This document shows, in pieces, positions 54,793 to 58,542 of a DNA stretch of 58,542 nt. The stretch covers positions 1 to 58,542 of the forward strand of contig DJPX01000027.1 in assembly GCA_002438635.1 (NCBI GenBank), written 5' to 3'. How positions within the stretch are numbered: position 1 is the first letter of the stretch; the number at the start of each line of letters is the position of its first letter. The notes beneath the pieces are model-generated. The model did no database searches. It saw nothing but the letters and a program-made list of their open reading frames with translations, and had not been told where the DNA came from. The stretch is from Bacteroidales bacterium UBA6401. GTDB lineage: Bacteria; Bacteroidota; Bacteroidia; Bacteroidales; UBA932. Made by a program: the position numbers and the translations under genes.

Positions 54793-56059
54793 ACTTGTAC
54801 TTACTTCCTTCATCACTATGTTAGTTCTCTTGACATGTGCCAATGGTCAGGAAAGTATTACGCTGGGAGACGAGAGAAGCGATGTATATATTCCTTTGCT
54901 TAAAGGAAAAAGAGTAGGACTTTTCAGTAACCAGAGTGGTATCGTAGGCGACAGATCTGAAGGTTTACTTTCTTCTGCCGGGTGTGGCATTGATGATAAA
55001 AGCGCACTAATACCTTTTGGGGCAACACTTCACGGAAGGAAGCCATCGTATGGTCCCCATATAGTGGATTGTCTTTTAAATGAAGGGATAGATGTCCGAG
55101 CCATTTTTTCTCCAGAGCATGGGTTTAGGGGCATTGCCGATGCCGGCGAGAATGTTTCCAGTGGAATAGACGAGAAAACCGGTATTCCCATTTATTCCCT
55201 TTATGGAAAAAGGAGTTGGCAACTCTCCGAGAAAATCGCTCTGATAGATGTTTTGGTAATAGATATCCAGGATGTGGGGCTAAGATACTACACATACTAC
55301 ATTTCTATGCTCTCCCTCATGGAAGAATGTGCCAAGATGGGGAAAGACGTAGTACTACTAGACAGGCCTAATCCGAATGGATTCTACATAGGTGGCCCGG
55401 TACTTTCAATGGACTTCAAGTCTGGAGTAGGCAGTCTTCCTATAGCCACAGCACATGGCCTTACACTGGGGGAATTGGCATATATGGCCAACGAAGAAGG
55501 CTGGCTGGAAGGCGGGGTTAAATGTAATTTATATATCGTAAAATGTTTAGGATATACCCATAGTACGAAGTATCGATTACTTATGAGCCCTTCGCCGAAC
55601 CTGAAAGATATGAAAGCCATTTATCTCTACGCCTCCACCTGCTACTTTGAAGGAACCAATATATCACTAGGAAGAGGGACCGCATTTCCATTCGAAGTAT
55701 ATGGCGCCCCACAGATGAGCGGAGATTACGAGTTTACTCCTCGAAGTGTACAAGGTGCTAAAAATCCGCCATATAAAGATAAACTTTGTTATGGTACATC
55801 TCTAAGGGAAATGCCTCTCGAAGATATCTTCCAAAAAGGTGTACATTACGATTTTATCATCGACGCCTATAACAGATACTCTGACAAGGATCATTTCTTC
55901 ATAGGCGGAGGACGATTTTTCGACCTACTCTCAGGAACAGACAGGATACGGAAAATGATCGAGGCCGGCGAGAGCAGTGAAACGATTTCCCATAGTTGGG
56001 AAAAGGAGCTTCAAGACTATGCCGACCTCAGAAACAAATATTTATTATATCCGCTATAA
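54776..56059 (+). CDS. namZ: NamZ-type exo-beta-N-acetylmuramidase (DUF1343, GH171)
   Basis: A 427-residue exported protein (MNFIYRLVLTSFITMLVLLT; the Cys after it could be lipidated but the lipobox is imperfect). DUF1343 signatures are GKRVGLFSNQSGIVG, IFSPEHGFRG, VLVIDIQDVGLRYYTY and DRPNPNGFYIGGPVL, with LGRGTAFPFEVYGAP near 300. NamZ enzymes release MurNAc from the non-reducing end of peptidoglycan fragments, providing the substrate of the divergent SSS-kinase-MurQ operon. The catalytic Glu is probably in SPEHGFRG. Its stop overlaps the hppA stop region by 6 bases. Confidence 0.9.
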   Translation: MNFIYRLVLTSFITMLVLLTCANGQESITLGDERSDVYIPLLKGKRVGLFSNQSGIVGDRSEGLLSSAGCGIDDKSALIPFGATLHGRKPSYGPHIVDCLLNEGIDVRAIFSPEHGFRGIADAGENVSSGIDEKTGIPIYSLYGKRSWQLSEKIALIDVLVIDIQDVGLRYYTYYISMLSLMEECAKMGKDVVLLDRPNPNGFYIGGPVLSMDFKSGVGSLPIATAHGLTLGELAYMANEEGWLEGGVKCNLYIVKCLGYTHSTKYRLLMSPSPNLKDMKAIYLYASTCYFEGTNISLGRGTAFPFEVYGAPQMSGDYEFTPRSVQGAKNPPYKDKLCYGTSLREMPLEDIFQKGVHYDFIIDAYNRYSDKDHFFIGGGRFFDLLSGTDRIRKMIEAGESSETISHSWEKELQDYADLRNKYLLYPL

Positions 56060-58255
56060 CAGATGTACACCCGCGGTTAATCCAGCCATAACGATAGACA
56101 CCATACTCATCAATTTTATGAGGATGTTAAGTGATGGTCCAGATGTATCCTTAAATGGATCTCCCACAGTATCTCCGACCACGGTGGCGTGATGTGCATC
56201 CGAATTCTTTCCGCCTAAATGTCCCTCTTCCACATACTTCTTAGCGTTGTCCCATGCGCCTCCGGAATTGGCCATAAATATGGCAAGCACAAAGCCTGAA
56301 CCTAAGCCTCCTATAAGTAGGCCAAGTGTGCCTGCAACGCCGAACACCAAGCCCACAGCAATAGGCACCAAAATAGCTACTAGCGATGGTACAAGCATCT
56401 CGTACTGAGCTGCTTTCGTGGATATCTCCACACATCTTTTATAATCAGGAGTTCCTTCACCGGTCAATATTCCCTTTATTTCGGCAAATTGCCTACGGAC
56501 TTCCATTACCATCTTCTGGGCCGCACGGCCTACAGCATTCATTGTTAACCCACAGAATAAGAAAGACATCATAGCTCCGATGAACACACCGGCAAGCACA
56601 CTTGGATTCATTAAAGACACATTGTAATACTCTAACACATCCGAAATAGACGCACTAGCTGCACTTACTCCGTTAATAGTAGCATCTGCCACTCTTCCGA
56701 CAGCAATCTTTATCTCTTCTATATAGGAAGCGAGCAATGCAAGTGCGGTAAGTGCAGCCGAACCTATTGCAAAGCCCTTTCCTGTTGCTGCCGTGGTATT
56801 TCCTAAAGCATCCAGCACATCCGTACGCTCTCGTACTTGAGGCTCGAGTTCGCTCATCTGGGCATTTCCTCCGGCATTATCGGCTATTGGGCCATAAGCA
56901 TCTGTGGCCAATGTAATTCCAAGCGTGGATAGCATTCCTACTGCTGCTATAGCGACTCCGTATAAGCCTAAAGAAAGATTAGCATCGGAGAGCATATTCT
57001 TTATGTCAAAACCAATGGCGCAAATATACGATAGGATAATGGCACATGCTATCGTAACTACCGGGATACAAGTAGATATCATACCCAATCCTACTCCGCT
57101 TATAACTACCGTAGCAGGTCCGGTCTGTGCGCTTTCTGCTAATTTCCTGGTTGGTTTATACGAATGAGAGGTATAGTACTCCGTACTTTTCCCTATAACC
57201 ACACCTGCAAGTAATCCGCTGATTACTGACAGAGAAAGATGCCACCATGAATTGGTCTGTGTCCCAAACACTAAAGCCAAAATACCAAATGTAGCTATAC
57301 CACTTAGTATTGCAGCCAGATTAGTCCCGAAGCTCATAGACTTAAGCAAATCCTTCATACCAGCGCCTTCTCTTGTGCGCACCGTAAAAATACATAGTAC
57401 GGAAAGTAGCACTCCCGCTGCCGCTATAAGCATAGGTGCAATAATCGCTTTAGTCTGAAATTCAGGGCCTTGCATAAAAAAGGCAGAAGCACCTAAGGCC
57501 ATAGTTGAAAGTATGGAACCACAATATGACTCATACAAGTCAGCCCCCATTCCTGCGACATCTCCCACATTATCTCCCACATTATCAGCTATAGTAGCCG
57601 GATTACGCGGGTCATCTTCCGGCAAATCGCTTTCCACTTTTCCTACGATATCCGCCCCGACATCGGCCGCTTTAGTGTAAATGCCCCCACCCACTCTTGC
57701 AAATAGCGCTTGAGTAGAAGCTCCCATCCCGAAGGTCAACATAGTCGTGGTGATAATCACTAGATTTTGAGCCCCATTTATATCATAGAATAGTCCTAAA
57801 ATCCAATACCATACGCTAATATCAAGTAGGCCAAGTCCCACAACGGTTAGTCCCATAACTGCACCTGAACGGAAAGCAACTTTCAATCCGGCATTCAGAC
57901 TTTTTCGGCACGCATTGGCCGTTCTGCCGGAAGCGTAAGTGGCTGTCTTCATTCCTATAAATCCTGCTAGGCCGGAAAAAAGTCCACCTGTCAAAAAGGC
58001 AAATGGCACCCACGGGTTTTGAAGTCCGAAGCCATAGGCTAAAACGGCAAAAAATAAAGCTAAAACTGCGAAAACGATGATTACCACCTTATATTGCTGT
58101 TTTAAGTAGGCCATTGCGCCCTCTCTAACGTATGCGGCAATTTGTTTCATTGTAGGTGTGCCTTCATCCATTTTTCTCATCTGACGATAAAAAACTGCGG
58201 CAAATATCAATGCTACCACTGATGCCACCGGCACGAAATAAAATAGTGTATTCAT
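56054..58255 (-). CDS. hppA: Membrane-bound ion-pumping pyrophosphatase, K+-dependent type
   Basis: A 733-residue integral membrane pyrophosphatase with about 16 hydrophobic segments. The acidic PPi-binding clusters DVGADIVGKVESDLPEDDPRNP and DNVGDNVGDVAGMGADLYES are complete in the 210-250 region (only parts quoted), with GDTVGDPFKDTSGPS near the C-terminus. At the potassium-switch position the sequence is GNTTAATGKG, alanine instead of the lysine of K+-independent H+-pumps, so it should need K+. Most such enzymes pump Na+, some Na+ and H+; the call of ion is inference. Confidence 0.94.
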   Translation of the reverse strand: MNTLFYFVPVASVVALIFAAVFYRQMRKMDEGTPTMKQIAAYVREGAMAYLKQQYKVVIIVFAVLALFFAVLAYGFGLQNPWVPFAFLTGGLFSGLAGFIGMKTATYASGRTANACRKSLNAGLKVAFRSGAVMGLTVVGLGLLDISVWYWILGLFYDINGAQNLVIITTTMLTFGMGASTQALFARVGGGIYTKAADVGADIVGKVESDLPEDDPRNPATIADNVGDNVGDVAGMGADLYESYCGSILSTMALGASAFFMQGPEFQTKAIIAPMLIAAAGVLLSVLCIFTVRTREGAGMKDLLKSMSFGTNLAAILSGIATFGILALVFGTQTNSWWHLSLSVISGLLAGVVIGKSTEYYTSHSYKPTRKLAESAQTGPATVVISGVGLGMISTCIPVVTIACAIILSYICAIGFDIKNMLSDANLSLGLYGVAIAAVGMLSTLGITLATDAYGPIADNAGGNAQMSELEPQVRERTDVLDALGNTTAATGKGFAIGSAALTALALLASYIEEIKIAVGRVADATINGVSAASASISDVLEYYNVSLMNPSVLAGVFIGAMMSFLFCGLTMNAVGRAAQKMVMEVRRQFAEIKGILTGEGTPDYKRCVEISTKAAQYEMLVPSLVAILVPIAVGLVFGVAGTLGLLIGGLGSGFVLAIFMANSGGAWDNAKKYVEEGHLGGKNSDAHHATVVGDTVGDPFKDTSGPSLNILIKLMSMVSIVMAGLTAGVHLL

Positions 58256-58266
58256 ACTTAACTCAA

Positions 58267-58319
58267 GTTTCGCAAGTAGGTTATTATGTGATTTTTAACA
58301 GTTGTGCGACTTGCGAAAC
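58267..58319. repeat. Inverted repeat with GTTTCGCAAG core in the hppA leader
   Basis: Perfect 11-base arms at 58267-58277 and 58309-58319, separated by 31 bases, start 12 bases before the hppA ATG. The arm sequence is nearly the same as that at 21589-21616. Placed in an untranslated leader, it could be an operator or an RNA stem hiding the ribosome-binding region. Confidence 0.6.
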
Positions 58320-58370
58320 CATATTCCTTCGCGCAACTATTGTCTATATTTTATTATTCCTAAATGAGGA

Positions 58371-58390
58371 TGACTAAAAAGTCTTAGTCA
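58371..58390. other. Hairpin resembling the one at 841-869
   Basis: Arms 58371-58377 and 58384-58390 pair perfectly around six bases. The sequence TGACTAAAAAGTCTTAGTCA differs from the core of the left-edge hairpin by one inserted base and one substitution. It may be a terminator for a gene beyond the right edge or a shared repeat. Confidence 0.5.
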
Positions 58391-58450
58391 AGCCACTTAT
58401 TGATTATCAGTTTATGTTTTGCATACACAAAACACCTACATTACATTTTG

Positions 58451-58458
58451 CAAATATA
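58451..58458 (-). promoter_or_regulatory. Putative -7 promoter box for hppA
   Basis: Minus-strand TATATTTG matches TAnnTTTG, with a TTGA about 17 bases upstream. If used, it gives hppA a leader of about 190 bases holding the two stem-loops above. The remaining AT-rich sequence to the right edge shows no gene. Confidence 0.4.
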
Positions 58459-58542
58459 TAAATTTTTCTTTTAATCAAGTATTTAGAAATTATACGCCCT
58501 ATTTTGAACATTACATAACACTCAATACTTCGTTAAAAATTA

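Overview
The window looks like a chromosomal segment from a member of the Bacteroidales (phylum Bacteroidota). The evidence is a SusC/SusD pair with lipoprotein partners, a Mfa/FimA-type fimbrillin cluster, promoters of the Bacteroidota form TAnnTTTG, a MurNAc salvage operon of the Tannerella type and many Sec/Tat lipoproteins. I cannot fix the family or genus. Coding density is high and no gap exceeds 300 bases. I saw no rRNA, tRNA, CRISPR array or insertion sequence. The only mobile-type gene is a PD-(D/E)XK protein cut by the left edge.

Region 1 (about 0.9-31.3 kb, all minus strand) is one very long polysaccharide utilisation locus (PUL). In the direction of transcription it runs: phosphodiester glycosidase lipoprotein, XylR-type AraC regulator, SusC, SusD, two related surface lipoproteins, GH20 beta-hexosaminidase, a DUF6259-type putative glycosidase, a DUF4855-like lipoprotein, an MFS sugar importer, NagA, NagB, two exported Gfo/Idh/MocA oxidoreductases, an ApbE-like protein, a Tat-type Gfo/Idh protein, a 2-TM mini-protein, another Tat-type Gfo/Idh protein, KDG kinase, KDPG aldolase, mannonate dehydratase and an SDR of the fructuronate-reductase type. 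Most gaps are under 15 bases or are overlaps. The content predicts outer-membrane capture of a HexNAc-rich glycan, release and catabolism of GlcNAc to fructose-6-P, and a separate uronate/KDG branch to pyruvate and glyceraldehyde-3-P. The four exported oxidoreductases and ApbE in between have no obvious classical role and are the most interesting part of the window.

Region 2 (31.5-38.5 kb) is mixed housekeeping: a Na/Pi cotransporter with PhoU-like tail, an EamA transporter, a hemerythrin-like protein translationally coupled to a LuxR-type regulator, an SGNH hydrolase, a YiiX-like lipoprotein and glnS. The glnS stop codon sits in the loop of its own terminator.

Region 3 (38.6-46.3 kb, plus strand) is a fimbrial locus: a membrane-bound AraC regulator, a DUF3575 protein, a DUF5119 lipoprotein and three fimbrillin-like lipoproteins. 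The last of these is split by a +1 frame difference at an A6 tract.

Region 4 (46.3-58.5 kb) carries a lipoprotein nitroreductase, uvrA, the MurNAc salvage set (SSS transporter, kinase, MurQ), then divergently a CDP-alcohol phosphatidyltransferase, an acyltransferase and a NamZ-type (DUF1343) exo-muramidase, and convergently a membrane pyrophosphatase (hppA). Structured leaders precede the CDP-alcohol gene and hppA. GlcNAc-6-P made by MurQ would feed the NagA/NagB pair in Region 1.
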